Shown here: piece by piece, positions 22,797 through 32,302 of the stretch
Layout: each line of letters begins with the position of its first letter
How positions within the stretch are numbered: the first letter of the stretch is position 1
Assembly (NCBI GenBank): GCA_003451595.1
Contig: DMDA01000082.1
Span: forward strand, 19,757-59,384
Direction: 5' to 3'
From: Chloroflexota bacterium
Lineage (GTDB): Bacteria > Chloroflexota > Anaerolineae > Caldilineales > Caldilineaceae
Length of the DNA stretch: 39,628 nt
The notes under the pieces: model-generated
Database searches by the model: none
Told to the model about the DNA's origin: nothing
What the model saw: only the letters and a program-made list of their open reading frames with translations
Made by a program: the position numbers and the translations under genes

Positions 22797-22833
22797 GTGG
22801 TTGAGTCAACGGCGCTGCCGTTGACTCAACCAC
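22797..22833. terminator. Perfect long hairpin between convergent PFOR and DUF58 genes
   Basis: A perfect 16-bp stem, GTGGTTGAGTCAACGG and its complement, with a 5-nt loop lies 7 bp after the PFOR stop. A smaller hairpin (GGCGGCT/AGCCGCC, 22858-22874) follows. There is no T tract, but the position suits two-way termination. Confidence 0.6.
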
Positions 22834-22907
22834 TCCACGTAAACCCCTACCAGTAGCGGCGGCTATGAGCCGCCGGCGCTCGATGGCAGAGTCAGGCCAA
22901 TAAGGCG

Positions 22908-24137
22908 TCAATTTCTCTCACTTCCGGTCAAAGTGATGGCGGCAATGTTTGCCCAGGCCGCATGCCCGCCAACGGGATAGGTGCGCACGCCTGGAATTGG
23001 CGGCGCGTCGCACGCTGCCCCCAGTGTAATCAACGCCAGCGCAAAGCCCCGGTCATGTAGATACAGCAGCGTGCGGCGCAGCGACTCGGTCAGCAACGCC
23101 GTCACCACGACGATTGTCGTGCCGTAGGGAAGATGCACCCCTTCGTAACGCAGCGTCTCCTCCAGCGGCCAGCGGCCAAAGGGCACCAGGCGCGCCAGCG
23201 CCTCGAAGATCAGCGTCAACTGGTCGCGATGTCCCGCCGGACGAATCCGGACGACCTGCGCGCCGGGTTGCGTGATGGTGTTGGCAAATAGTCCAACCGC
23301 CTGCCCCTGCTCCCACGCCCAGTGCGCCAGCGACGCCGACGTCGTGATGGCATATTCCTGCAAGTCAGGATCGTAGCCTTCCCAGGCATGTTCATGCGTG
23401 TTGATATTGAGAAAGAGCGCCAGGGGGCGATTGGCCGACGCGTCGAAGGTCTTGGTTTGCAAGCTGCCGCGCCGCGCCGTTGCCTTCCAGTGAACATAGC
23501 GCATGCTGTCGCCAGAGACATAATCACGCGCACCGTTGAGCCGCAGCGGGTCTTCCGCAAGCTGGCGCATGGCGCGGAACTCGCCGAAGGGGCGATCCGC
23601 TGGCAGCCCCAGCGCGGTTAGCGGCACGACGCGTGGATAGACGAGCAACGTGTCGATCGCCGCAACCTCGACTTCGCGCACCGCAAAGCCGAACATATCG
23701 CCGGAGAGCAGCCGCGCTGGGCCAAAGGCCCATGCCCCGCGCTGCACCCCCTGCACGCGATAGTGACGGGTGACGCGTTCATACCAGCGCAACGAGACCA
23801 GGTTGATCAGTCGCACTCGGCCTGGGCGGTGGCTGTGAGAGAGTCGCGCCGGTTGGATGGTCAGCGCTCTGGGCAGTTCGTCCTCAGCGCGCAGCCAGGC
23901 CAGCGGCAGCGGCTTGGCATTGATCAGCTCAATATCGAGCGTTGCCTCGTCACCATGAAAAAGGCGCAGTTGGGAGAAACGACGGCGATAGCTCACACCG
24001 ACCAGACACACACGCCACCAGAGCAGCGCAGCGCCAGCGATCAAGGCCAGCAGAAGCGTCAGCAGCAGTAAAGGCGCGCTGCGCAATACTACAGCCAGCA
24101 GCGCCAGCCCCAACAGCGCCCATGCCCAGGGCTTCAC
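22908..24137 (-). CDS. DUF58 domain protein (MoxR-associated)
   Basis: A 409-residue protein with two transmembrane helices at the N-terminus (about 5-45), a beta-rich middle, and the DUF58 signature GARDYVSGDSMRYVHWKATAR around residue 205, followed by a von Willebrand A-like fold (LALFLNINTHEH). The MIDAS-type DxSxS motif of true VWA domains is weak (NINTHEH), as in many DUF58 proteins. It overlaps the moxR gene by 4 bp (ATGA type), so the two are translated together. MoxR/DUF58 pairs are thought to act as an ATP-driven chaperone system for assembling enzymes or envelope structures. The cognate DUF4129 gene is at 16861-18333. Confidence 0.9.
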   Translation of the reverse strand: MKPWAWALLGLALLAVVLRSAPLLLLTLLLALIAGAALLWWRVCLVGVSYRRRFSQLRLFHGDEATLDIELINAKPLPLAWLRAEDELPRALTIQPARLSHSHRPGRVRLINLVSLRWYERVTRHYRVQGVQRGAWAFGPARLLSGDMFGFAVREVEVAAIDTLLVYPRVVPLTALGLPADRPFGEFRAMRQLAEDPLRLNGARDYVSGDSMRYVHWKATARRGSLQTKTFDASANRPLALFLNINTHEHAWEGYDPDLQEYAITTSASLAHWAWEQGQAVGLFANTITQPGAQVVRIRPAGHRDQLTLIFEALARLVPFGRWPLEETLRYEGVHLPYGTTIVVVTALLTESLRRTLLYLHDRGFALALITLGAACDAPPIPGVRTYPVGGHAAWANIAAITLTGSERN

Positions 24138-25117
24138 GCGCGCACGCTCCAGGTCTCTTCGACCGGCACCGGCGTCTGGTCGAGCAAGCGCTTGATCACG
24201 TTATCGGCCTTCTGGCCGCGTAGCCGGCTCTCCGGGCTGAGAATGAGACGATGCGCCAGCACGGGCTGCGCCAACGTCTGCAAATCGTCGGGGGTGACAA
24301 ACTCACGCCCTCGTATGGCCGCCAGCGCCTGTGCTGCGCGCAGCCAGGCTAGCGCCCCGCGCGGGCTGACGCCCAGCTCGACTGCCGGGTCGATGCGCGA
24401 GGCGTGCACCAAGTCGAGCAGGTAATCTTCCACCACCGCATGACAGGCAACCTGGCGGCAACGGGCGGAGAGTTGGCGCACCTCGGCGGCGCCGATCAGC
24501 GGCTCTATTTCCCACAGCGGATTGCTGGTGCGGAAGCGACGAAGGATCATGCGCTCATCTTCGCGGCTGGGATAGCCCATCGCCACGCGCAGCAGAAAGC
24601 GGTCAAGCTGTGCTTCGGGCAGCGGAAAGGTGCCCTCCAGCTCCACCGGGTTCTGCGTCGCCAACACCAGGAACGGATAGGCAAGCGGGCGCGTCACACC
24701 GTCGACGGTGACCTGACGTTCTTCCATCGCTTCGAGCAAGGCGGACTGCGTGCGCGGGCCGGCGCGGTTGATCTCATCGGCCAGCACCACTTCGGCCAGG
24801 ATCGGGCCGCCGCGATATTCGAAGTCGCCCAGCTTTTGATTGAACACGTTGACGCCGGTGATGTCGGAGGGCAGCAGATCGGGCGTGAACTGGATGCGGC
24901 TGAAGGTGCAGCCTAGCGACCGCGCCAGCGTCTTCGCCAGCATTGTCTTGCCGATGCCCGGCACATCCTCCAACAACACATGACCATCACAAAAGAGGGC
25001 AACCAGCAGTAATTCAATGACGGCGTCCTTGCCGACGATCACACGGTCGATTTGCTCACGCAGGCGGCGGGCCGTTGCGGCTACGTCGCTGATCTCTACA
25101 CTTGGATTCGATGACAT
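24134..25117 (-). CDS. MoxR-family AAA+ ATPase
   Basis: A 327-residue AAA+ ATPase of the MoxR group. It shows Walker A in EDVPGIGKTMLAKTLA (about 48-63), Walker B and following residues in VVLADEINRAGPRTQSALLEAMEE (about 111-134), sensor 1 in ATQNPVELEGTFPLPEAQLDRF, and the C-terminal lid with SPRGALAWLRAAQALA. Start 25117 is used because the protein begins there as in the family; the longer frame reads through the duplicated leader DNA. It is the first gene of the moxR-DUF58 operon, and its upstream DNA holds a 16-bp tandem duplication. MoxR proteins remodel or activate other proteins, often with VWA/DUF58 partners. Confidence 0.92.
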   Translation of the reverse strand: MSSNPSVEISDVAATARRLREQIDRVIVGKDAVIELLLVALFCDGHVLLEDVPGIGKTMLAKTLARSLGCTFSRIQFTPDLLPSDITGVNVFNQKLGDFEYRGGPILAEVVLADEINRAGPRTQSALLEAMEERQVTVDGVTRPLAYPFLVLATQNPVELEGTFPLPEAQLDRFLLRVAMGYPSREDERMILRRFRTSNPLWEIEPLIGAAEVRQLSARCRQVACHAVVEDYLLDLVHASRIDPAVELGVSPRGALAWLRAAQALAAIRGREFVTPDDLQTLAQPVLAHRLILSPESRLRGQKADNVIKRLLDQTPVPVEETWSVRA

Positions 25118-25447
25118 GACTGGACTTTCAGATGGATTGGGCGTACAGAATCGCCAGTAAACAGAATCGCCAGTAAGACGGATAGTGCTTCGGCAGGATG
25201 CAGATCGCTGTATCTGTGCAGAATGCCATGCGCAGGCGGATCGCGCAAGCAAGCAGCAACAGCAATCTCCCCTGGTCAGGCAATGGATGCAATGCGAACC
25301 TATCGTGACGCAATTGTGACGCGTTCATCGCCAGCCATAGCAAGCGCATGACCTCGCTGTCGGCTCATACTGGTGGCATCCGACCACCTCGCTCCGGCTG
25401 ACGAGCATCGCCGTGTCGTTCGATAATTGACCACAGAGGAGAAAACC
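25118..25447. other. Divergent region between moxR and the giant exported protein
   Basis: This 330-bp region contains the tandem duplication listed next and a repeated GTGACGC (about 25304 and 25315). Possible -35 TTGTGA (25314-25319) lacks a good -10 partner, so no promoter is called. AGAGGAG just before 25448 is the ribosome site of the exported protein. Confidence 0.4.
25145..25176. repeat. Perfect 16-bp tandem duplication upstream of moxR
   Basis: ACAGAATCGCCAGTAA occurs twice back to back (25145-25160, 25161-25176), 28 bp before the moxR start. Either slippage or a paired protein-binding site in the moxR leader. Confidence 0.9.
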
Positions 25448-28400
25448 ATGTCCACGCATTCTCAACATCTGTTTTTGGCAGCAGAACAATGCAAGGCGTC
25501 AACACAGCTTGCACGTTCGCTGCATCGCAGCGCCGCCGGACAAACGCGGCTGCTCTGCATCGTCCTGATGCTGTGCATCTCGCTGGCGCTCATGACATCG
25601 GCCCTTCCCGCACGCGCTGCACCTGCCGCGCCGCTGGCGGTCACGGTGGAATTGCTCGCCGTCGAAGACGCGGGCGCCGTACAGAGCGTTCCCACCTTCA
25701 CCGGCGGCGGTACGCCCTATTTTGTACTCAACTCCCGACCTGGCGGCAGTTTCGATCACAACCTAGTGCTGTTCGATCTGGCGGCAATCCCGGCTGATGC
25801 GGTGATCAACAGCGCCCTTCTGCGCTTGCATGTCAACGCCTCCGCTAATCCGCTCGACATTGAGTTAGGACGCGTCGAAGGCGTCTGGGATGAAGGAACG
25901 CTCACCTGGAATAACAAACCTGCCATCACGTGGGGCGGCGCTCCCTTCACGCAGAATGCACCCGCCGTTGGCGATGTCGACTGGGTGATCACCGCACAGG
26001 TGCAGGCATGGCTTGCGGGCGCGCAGCCCAACTACGGCATTGCCCTGCGCGGGGTGACGACAGGAACGGGTGGCGTGCGTGCGGATACGCGCGAAGGCGC
26101 CATCGCTCCGCGCCTGGTCGTCACCTACACGCTCCCAGCCGAAGAAGGGCCGCGCCCTGACCTGGGCGACGCCCCCGACAGTAGCAACCATCATGGCGTC
26201 AGCAACACAGCGTATCTGGCTGGAACCGTACCGGGCAACTTCCCAACGGTGTGGGATGTACCAACGGGTCAGGTTGCCGGTCCGCGCCATGCCAATCAGA
26301 CGCTGGAAGGCTGGCTGGGTGAGGCGCTGTCGCGCGAGGTGGAGGCCGATCAAGGACCAGATCAGGATGGGCCGAACAACATCTTGCGCAACGCCAGCGG
26401 CGTGATCGGCGATGTTGCCGACAAAGATCGCGGCGACGATGGGTGGCGCAACCGTCAAGTCAAGTTCTTCGATTGCCAGCGCACCACGCTCGAAGTGCGC
26501 ATCAGCAAAGCCGCCGCCGCCACGCGCAACTTCATGTATCTGAACGTCTGGTTGGATGGCAACCGCGATGGCGACTGGGCTGACATCCATCCTTGCCAGG
26601 CGACGGAAACCGAACCGGCGCAAGCTGGCTACGAGTGGATCGTGCAGAACTATGTGGTGGACATGACCGCCATTACCGCTGGCGGGTCGCGCGATTTCCT
26701 GATCAACACCGAGAAACTCCTCAACACGGCTGAAGGTTTGCCACACTGGATGCGCTTTACGCTGAGTGAGGCGCCTGCGGTTCAGCCTCCCTTCACCGGT
26801 GACGGCCCCGGCCTGCCCGACGGTCGCGGCCCGCACCCCGCCGATGCACCAAGCGGCTATCAATTCGGTGAAACCGAAGACATCTATCAGAAACCGGCGC
26901 CTGCTGGCGAGGATGGGACGTTGCAGTTGCAGAAGCGCGTCATCACGACGGTGGAGCCAACCGAGTGGATTGACTACGTGACCTACGAAATTCGGCTGAA
27001 ACACATCGGCGGCAGTCAGCCCGTTCAGGCGCAGATTCGCGATGAGCTGCCGTATCCGCTGATCGTCTATCCAACAATTCTGAATGGCAACATTGAATAC
27101 GTCAGGGTCGAAAGCCCGACCAATGGGGCGATGCCACTGCAAGCGGCGCTGGACGTGCGCCCCCCGCAAGGCGGCAACCCGCCGCAACAGATCGTGAAAT
27201 GGGCCGGCGCCATCGCTCCTGACGCCGAAGTGGTGTTGACCTTCCAGGTGCGCGTGCTGGCACTATGCGCGGCCAATCAACAGACGATGACTTTCACCAA
27301 CACGGCGCAGGCGCGCAAGCAGGGCGATGGCGCTATTTTGACGGCAACAGACGACTTCACCGCGAAGTGCATCAACTACGACGAAAATCATCTCGACTTC
27401 GAGCCGGAGCCAATCACCGACGCGGTTGACCTGGACGAACTGACACACGCAACGGTGCGCTACACAATCACCAACAGTCACCCGTTTACAGTTGCACTGG
27501 GCGTCTTCCAACTGCCACCCACTGGCGCAGTGACAGGCGCCACCGCCAGTGCGCCGCGCTTCTTGGGGCGTGTGACGCTGCCGCCGAATGCCGTCACGCC
27601 CGCCGCTTTCGAGCTAAACCTGGCGCAAGACGCCGGCCTCACCCTGGCTGACGACCTGCACAACGAAGCGCGCCTTTCCTTCTGCATGCTGCCCGACGCC
27701 AACGACGTCTGCCCGGACGCACAGCTATACCCGCAACTGCACGGTGAGCTGCCGCCGATCCCGCTGCCGCTGCGCACCAACGACCTTGGCGACGCGCCCG
27801 ACAGCAGCAACCATGCTGGCGTAGCGATGGCGGCGTTTGGCGGCGTAGCGGCGCGCTATCCCACCGTCTTCGACCCGACGACCGGGCTGCCCGAAGGTCC
27901 GCTACACCGCGCCCCGCGCCCCTTCCATCTGGGCAAGCGCGTCAGCCTGGAAGCAGAAGCCGATCTTGGCCCGGATCAAGACCCACTCAACAACATCGTG
28001 CCCCTCGCCGCCGATCCAGACAACGATCGCGCTGACGACGGGACGAACCTGGCGCTCTGGAACTTGAGCGGTTGTGCGATGACGAACCTGCCCGTGCAGG
28101 TCTTCATCAGCCCGGCGGCGGTGGTCTACTTCCAGCAACTGGGGACGCCTGGCTACATCAACATCTGGCTGGACAGCAACCGTGACGGCGACTGGGAAGA
28201 TGCCACGCAGTGCGCCGGGCAACCGGCGGTGGAGCACATCGTCATCGACGCTCCGGTGAATGTGGTGGGCCTCGGCGCTGGGTTGCACACCCTCAACGTC
28301 CCCACCGGGTTGATCCCACCGCCGATCACCGATCAGTCGATGTGGGTGCGCATCACCTTGAGCGAACGCCCGTCGAACAAGACGCTGACCGCAGGCGCGC

Positions 28401-30238
28401 TGAGCTACGGCGATGGTCGCGGCTATCCGCAGCCCTTCCGCACCGGCGAGACGGAGGACTATCTCTACTGGCCAGCAGGCGCGGCGGGCGCCGGGCCTGA
28501 TCTGGAAGTGGCGTTGAGCGCACGCACGGAGCGGAGCGTTGCACAGGTCGGGCTTGTGCAAGGGGCAACCGTCGATCAACTCGGCAACTTCGAGATACAG
28601 TTGTTCAAGATCGAGTACAGCAATCGCGGCGCGACGACAGCGCAGAACGCACTGCTGGAGTTCCAGATTCCTCAGCAGTTGCGCGGAGCCGAGCTTGCGA
28701 TGCTCCAGGCGCCAAGCATCCGCAGTGAGAGCATTTCGTTCAACTTCGATAAACTACAATTTACGCTTGACCCACTGGCGCCCGGCCAGGGCGGCGCCAT
28801 TGTCCTCGGTTGGTATGGCTGCATCACCTGCACCGTGAGCGCCGCCGGCGCCGCTTTGGATTCCCCAGCCACCGTCACCGCACAGATGAGCGGCGACGTC
28901 GATACAAGCAACAACCAGAGCAGCGCCGTTGCACGCGGTCTGCTTAGCTCGCCCATCATCGGCGCATTCATGGACTACACCGACGACGCAGTGATGGATC
29001 GCGTCATCACCGGGCGCGCCGCCACCTGCCGCGCCGAGCAAACTCTGCACGGCCGCGCCGAGCCAAACCGCATCATCGCCATTCTCATCGGTTTGCAACA
29101 GGTAGCCACGGTCACCAGCGACGCCAATGGCGACTTCAGCTACACAGTGACGCTGCCCAATGGCCTGCACCGGGTCAGCGCCCGCTATGCACAACCCGGT
29201 GTGAATGCGGCGCAGGTTGAGATCGTCTCCCCACGTGATGTGGCTTCTGGGCAGGCGACCGGGATCCTGGTCGACACATCGCTGCCCTACGACCCGATGA
29301 GCGTCACCTTCACCGACAGTCAGGGGCGCACGATCGCTATGCCAACGCTGGGTTACTCCTTTGGCGCCACGCAGACTGGTGCGTTCCTGCGCAGTGGTGA
29401 GACCTACACTGTCGGTGTGGATAGCTGTGGCGGTGCACTCAATCAATTCTACAAGATCACCTCCGAGGAAATTCTAATCTCTTCCCTGACCGACCCCGAC
29501 GGCGACGGGCGTTACACGGGCAGTTTCACCTACAACCCAGGGGTGACGACCGCGAATGCCGACGCAATTGCGGAGCTGCAACTGGTCACCGGTGCGGGCG
29601 CCACACAGCAGCGTTACGGCGTCAGTGTGCAACCGCTGCCGACGGCCGTCGTGCGCAGTCAGACAACCATGCAACCGCTGGCAAGTGCAGTCGTGACGGC
29701 ATTGGCGGCGCAACTGGCGGACGGAGCGCAGAGAATATACGAACTGGTGGCGCCGGCTGTACTTGGCCAACCAAACCCGACGGCCACAGGCGCCGATGGC
29801 AGCTACAGCTTTGTGGCGCCTGCCGGCGCCTACCGTCTCAATGTGGTGCAGAATGGCTACCAGCCCTATCGCACCGCCGACATCGACGTTGCGACAGGGG
29901 CACTGGCAATGGATGTTGCGCTGGCGCCATTGGTGGCCGACGCCGCCACACATACGGTCTACATGACCGCCAGTGGCTTCGAACCGGCGACGCTGGTCGT
30001 GCCGCCCGGCAGCGTTGTGGAGTTTGTCAACCTCGACCTGACAGAACACGGCGCACGTCACCCCAGCGCGTGGGACAGCGGCTTGCTGGCAACCGGCGAG
30101 CGCTTCAAGGTCAGGTTGGACACCGCCGGAACTTTCGTCTACGCTGACGTCGCCGATGCGCTCAACCAGGGGGGGATCGTGATTGCGAACGAGACGCCAG
30201 TAGCGCGCAGCCTCTACCTCCCAGTTGTGACGCGGTAG
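25448..30238 (+). CDS. Giant exported multidomain surface protein (DNRLRE, two GEVED-like modules, cupredoxin-like end)
   Basis: A 1596-residue exported protein; I know no direct homologue. A long charged n-region and hydrophobic core (LLCIVLMLCISLALMTSALPARA) form the signal peptide, cut near residue 60. Domains, with approximate residues: a DNRLRE carbohydrate-binding-like beta sandwich (65-229); a GEVED-like module opening DLGDAPDSSNHHGV and holding YLNVWLDGNRDGDWAD (236-477); two DUF11/Ig-like domains (490-760); a second GEVED-like module opening DLGDAPDSSNHAGV (777-1007); further Ig-like domains (1016-1395); a carboxypeptidase-regulatory-like domain (1398-1495); and a cupredoxin-like domain (1500-1583). 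It ends in LYLPVVTR. It probably acts outside the cell in adhesion or glycan binding. ATG 25448 follows AGAGGAG and begins the signal peptide; an upstream TTG adds seven residues and is less likely. Confidence 0.85.
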   Translation: MSTHSQHLFLAAEQCKASTQLARSLHRSAAGQTRLLCIVLMLCISLALMTSALPARAAPAAPLAVTVELLAVEDAGAVQSVPTFTGGGTPYFVLNSRPGGSFDHNLVLFDLAAIPADAVINSALLRLHVNASANPLDIELGRVEGVWDEGTLTWNNKPAITWGGAPFTQNAPAVGDVDWVITAQVQAWLAGAQPNYGIALRGVTTGTGGVRADTREGAIAPRLVVTYTLPAEEGPRPDLGDAPDSSNHHGVSNTAYLAGTVPGNFPTVWDVPTGQVAGPRHANQTLEGWLGEALSREVEADQGPDQDGPNNILRNASGVIGDVADKDRGDDGWRNRQVKFFDCQRTTLEVRISKAAAATRNFMYLNVWLDGNRDGDWADIHPCQATETEPAQAGYEWIVQNYVVDMTAITAGGSRDFLINTEKLLNTAEGLPHWMRFTLSEAPAVQPPFTGDGPGLPDGRGPHPADAPSGYQFGETEDIYQKPAPAGEDGTLQLQKRVITTVEPTEWIDYVTYEIRLKHIGGSQPVQAQIRDELPYPLIVYPTILNGNIEYVRVESPTNGAMPLQAALDVRPPQGGNPPQQIVKWAGAIAPDAEVVLTFQVRVLALCAANQQTMTFTNTAQARKQGDGAILTATDDFTAKCINYDENHLDFEPEPITDAVDLDELTHATVRYTITNSHPFTVALGVFQLPPTGAVTGATASAPRFLGRVTLPPNAVTPAAFELNLAQDAGLTLADDLHNEARLSFCMLPDANDVCPDAQLYPQLHGELPPIPLPLRTNDLGDAPDSSNHAGVAMAAFGGVAARYPTVFDPTTGLPEGPLHRAPRPFHLGKRVSLEAEADLGPDQDPLNNIVPLAADPDNDRADDGTNLALWNLSGCAMTNLPVQVFISPAAVVYFQQLGTPGYINIWLDSNRDGDWEDATQCAGQPAVEHIVIDAPVNVVGLGAGLHTLNVPTGLIPPPITDQSMWVRITLSERPSNKTLTAGALSYGDGRGYPQPFRTGETEDYLYWPAGAAGAGPDLEVALSARTERSVAQVGLVQGATVDQLGNFEIQLFKIEYSNRGATTAQNALLEFQIPQQLRGAELAMLQAPSIRSESISFNFDKLQFTLDPLAPGQGGAIVLGWYGCITCTVSAAGAALDSPATVTAQMSGDVDTSNNQSSAVARGLLSSPIIGAFMDYTDDAVMDRVITGRAATCRAEQTLHGRAEPNRIIAILIGLQQVATVTSDANGDFSYTVTLPNGLHRVSARYAQPGVNAAQVEIVSPRDVASGQATGILVDTSLPYDPMSVTFTDSQGRTIAMPTLGYSFGATQTGAFLRSGETYTVGVDSCGGALNQFYKITSEEILISSLTDPDGDGRYTGSFTYNPGVTTANADAIAELQLVTGAGATQQRYGVSVQPLPTAVVRSQTTMQPLASAVVTALAAQLADGAQRIYELVAPAVLGQPNPTATGADGSYSFVAPAGAYRLNVVQNGYQPYRTADIDVATGALAMDVALAPLVADAATHTVYMTASGFEPATLVVPPGSVVEFVNLDLTEHGARHPSAWDSGLLATGERFKVRLDTAGTFVYADVADALNQGGIVIANETPVARSLYLPVVTR
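30212..30235 (+). other. C-terminal tail LYLPVVTR of the giant exported protein
   Basis: The last eight codons read LYLPVVTR, matching the subtilase tail LYLPVVTNR except for one inserted Asn. See the entry at 4439-4465. Confidence 0.6.
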
Positions 30239-30255
30239 CGCCAAGTCTTTCTTCA

Positions 30256-30285
30256 ACACTGGGCGATATTGACATCGCCCAGTGT
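30256..30285 (+). terminator. Terminator hairpin after the giant exported protein
   Basis: A perfect 12-bp stem (ACACTGGGCGAT/ATCGCCCAGTGT) with a 6-nt loop lies 18 bp after the stop codon. The following GTTCAACTG is only weakly T-rich. Confidence 0.65.
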
Positions 30286-30300
30286 GTTCAACTGAGCAAT

Positions 30301-30361
30301 CATCGATGTCGGTCAACTACTGCGGGTGTTGTGCAATCGCGGCGGTTGACCGACATCGATG
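30301..30361. repeat. Perfect 17-bp inverted repeat with 27-bp spacer
   Basis: CATCGATGTCGGTCAAC (30301-30317) is exactly complementary to 30345-30361. It lies directly after the terminator hairpin and before the next promoter. It could be a second terminator stem, an operator pair or a small mobile-element end; none is proven. Confidence 0.85.
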
Positions 30362-30567
30362 GCTCTCTTGAGCAAACACACGGCGCAATGAACATTGTAT
30401 AACTCGCAGTGCTGCTATAATGAGACAACCTTTACGCATCGTGCAGCAGCAGGAGCGACAAAGAGAGAATACGCAATCAATGACATCCCTACAATCAACC
30501 CATCTAGCCTGATCAGGGGCAGCATTGGGGCGCCGTAAAGAGATTTTGACGACATTTGCGAGGAATA
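30362..30567 (+). promoter_or_regulatory. Promoter and leader of the enoyl-CoA hydratase gene
   Basis: TATAAT at 30416-30421 is a perfect -10 box; the nearest -35-like hexamer is TTGTAT (30395-30400) at a short 15-bp spacing. The predicted leader is about 140 nt and shows no structure I recognise. Confidence 0.5.
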
Positions 30568-31356
<789 letters not shown>

Positions 31357-31409
31357 TCTCCAGTTTCGGCGTGGAGATTGGCGATTGGGTGTGAGAAAGG
31401 AGTCTTCGC

Positions 31410-32201
31410 TTGACTTCACGGTTTGATTTGACTGGCAAGGTTGCGATTGTGACGGGAGCATCGCGTGGGATCGGCGCAGCGATCGCAGTGGCGCTGGCAG
31501 AAGCAGGCGCGCGCGTCGTGCTTGCCAGCCGCAAGCAGGAGAATGTGGACGCAGTGGCCGCGCAGATTCAAGCACAGGGCGGCGCCGCGCTGGCGGTGGC
31601 GGCGCATACAGGCGACGCGGCGGCAGTGGCGGCGCTGGTGGAAACCTCCGTCGCCACCTACGGCGGCGTCGATATTCTTGTCAACAACGCAGCGACAAAC
31701 CCACACTTCGGCCCGCTGTTGACGGCGGAAGAGAGCCACTGGGACAAAACATTCGACGTCAACGTCAAGGGCTATCTGCGCATGATCAAGGCCTGCGTGC
31801 CAGTCATGCAGGCGCGGGGCGGCGGCAAGGTGATCAACCTGGCGTCGATTGCAGGCAAGATTCCGCAGCCAGGCATGGGCGTCTACTGCGTCACCAAAGC
31901 CGGTGTCATCATGCTGACCGAGGTGCTGGCAGCGGAGCTGGCGCCGCTCAACATCCAGGTCAACGCCATTGCGCCCGGTTTTGTCAAGACCAAGTTCAGT
32001 GCTGCGATCTGGTCAAATGCAGCGATGAATGCGGCGGTGCTGGCGGGCATCCCGCAACAGCGGATGGCCGAACCGGAAGAGATCGCAGGCATTGCGCTCT
32101 ATCTGGCCTCACCGGCGGCGAGCTTCACCACCGGCGCCACGATCATGGTGGATGGCGGACAGGCTGTTGGCAATCCACTCTACGCGTTGACGAATCGCTG
32201 A
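31410..32201 (+). CDS. Short-chain dehydrogenase/reductase (SDR)
   Basis: A 263-residue classical SDR with a complete set of motifs: the NAD(P)-binding TGASRGIG (about 16-23), NNAAT, the catalytic Ser in INLASIAGK and YxxxK in YCVTKAG (about 157-161), then the PG turn NAIAPGFVKTKF. The ending GATIMVDGGQ is typical of 3-oxoacyl-ACP reductase and glucose dehydrogenase-like members. The arginine in ASRKQENVD after strand 2 suggests NADPH preference. It starts with TTG, backed by AAGGAG 7 nt upstream. The substrate is unknown; with the neighbouring enoyl-CoA enzyme a 3-hydroxyacyl-CoA is possible. Confidence 0.9.
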   Translation: MTSRFDLTGKVAIVTGASRGIGAAIAVALAEAGARVVLASRKQENVDAVAAQIQAQGGAALAVAAHTGDAAAVAALVETSVATYGGVDILVNNAATNPHFGPLLTAEESHWDKTFDVNVKGYLRMIKACVPVMQARGGGKVINLASIAGKIPQPGMGVYCVTKAGVIMLTEVLAAELAPLNIQVNAIAPGFVKTKFSAAIWSNAAMNAAVLAGIPQQRMAEPEEIAGIALYLASPAASFTTGATIMVDGGQAVGNPLYALTNR

Positions 32202-32203
32202 AA

Positions 32204-32302
32204 GCGTGTTATGTTGCCCCCGCCCTCGCTAGGTAATTATCGGACAACACGCACAGGCGTCTTGTCTGTCAACTGTGCATTCTTGCTTGAGGAGTCATTA
32301 CG
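32204..32302 (+). promoter_or_regulatory. glyA leader with competing stems
   Basis: GCGTGTT (32204-32210) can pair with AACACGC (32246-32252), and the overlapping GCACAG (32251-32256) can pair with CTGTGC (32273-32278). The shared bases make the stems mutually exclusive at their edge, as in attenuators. No glycine, folate or SAM riboswitch consensus was recognised. The ribosome site is GGAG before 32303. Confidence 0.3.

Noticed and set aside
25865..27187. A 440-codon minus-strand frame opposite the giant exported protein
   Set aside because: Arg/His-rich shadow frame; the plus strand has signal peptide, domain order and ribosome site.
30301..30361. Insertion-sequence end or CRISPR-like repeat
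   Set aside because: Only one inverted pair, no transposase, no target-site duplication and no spacer array.
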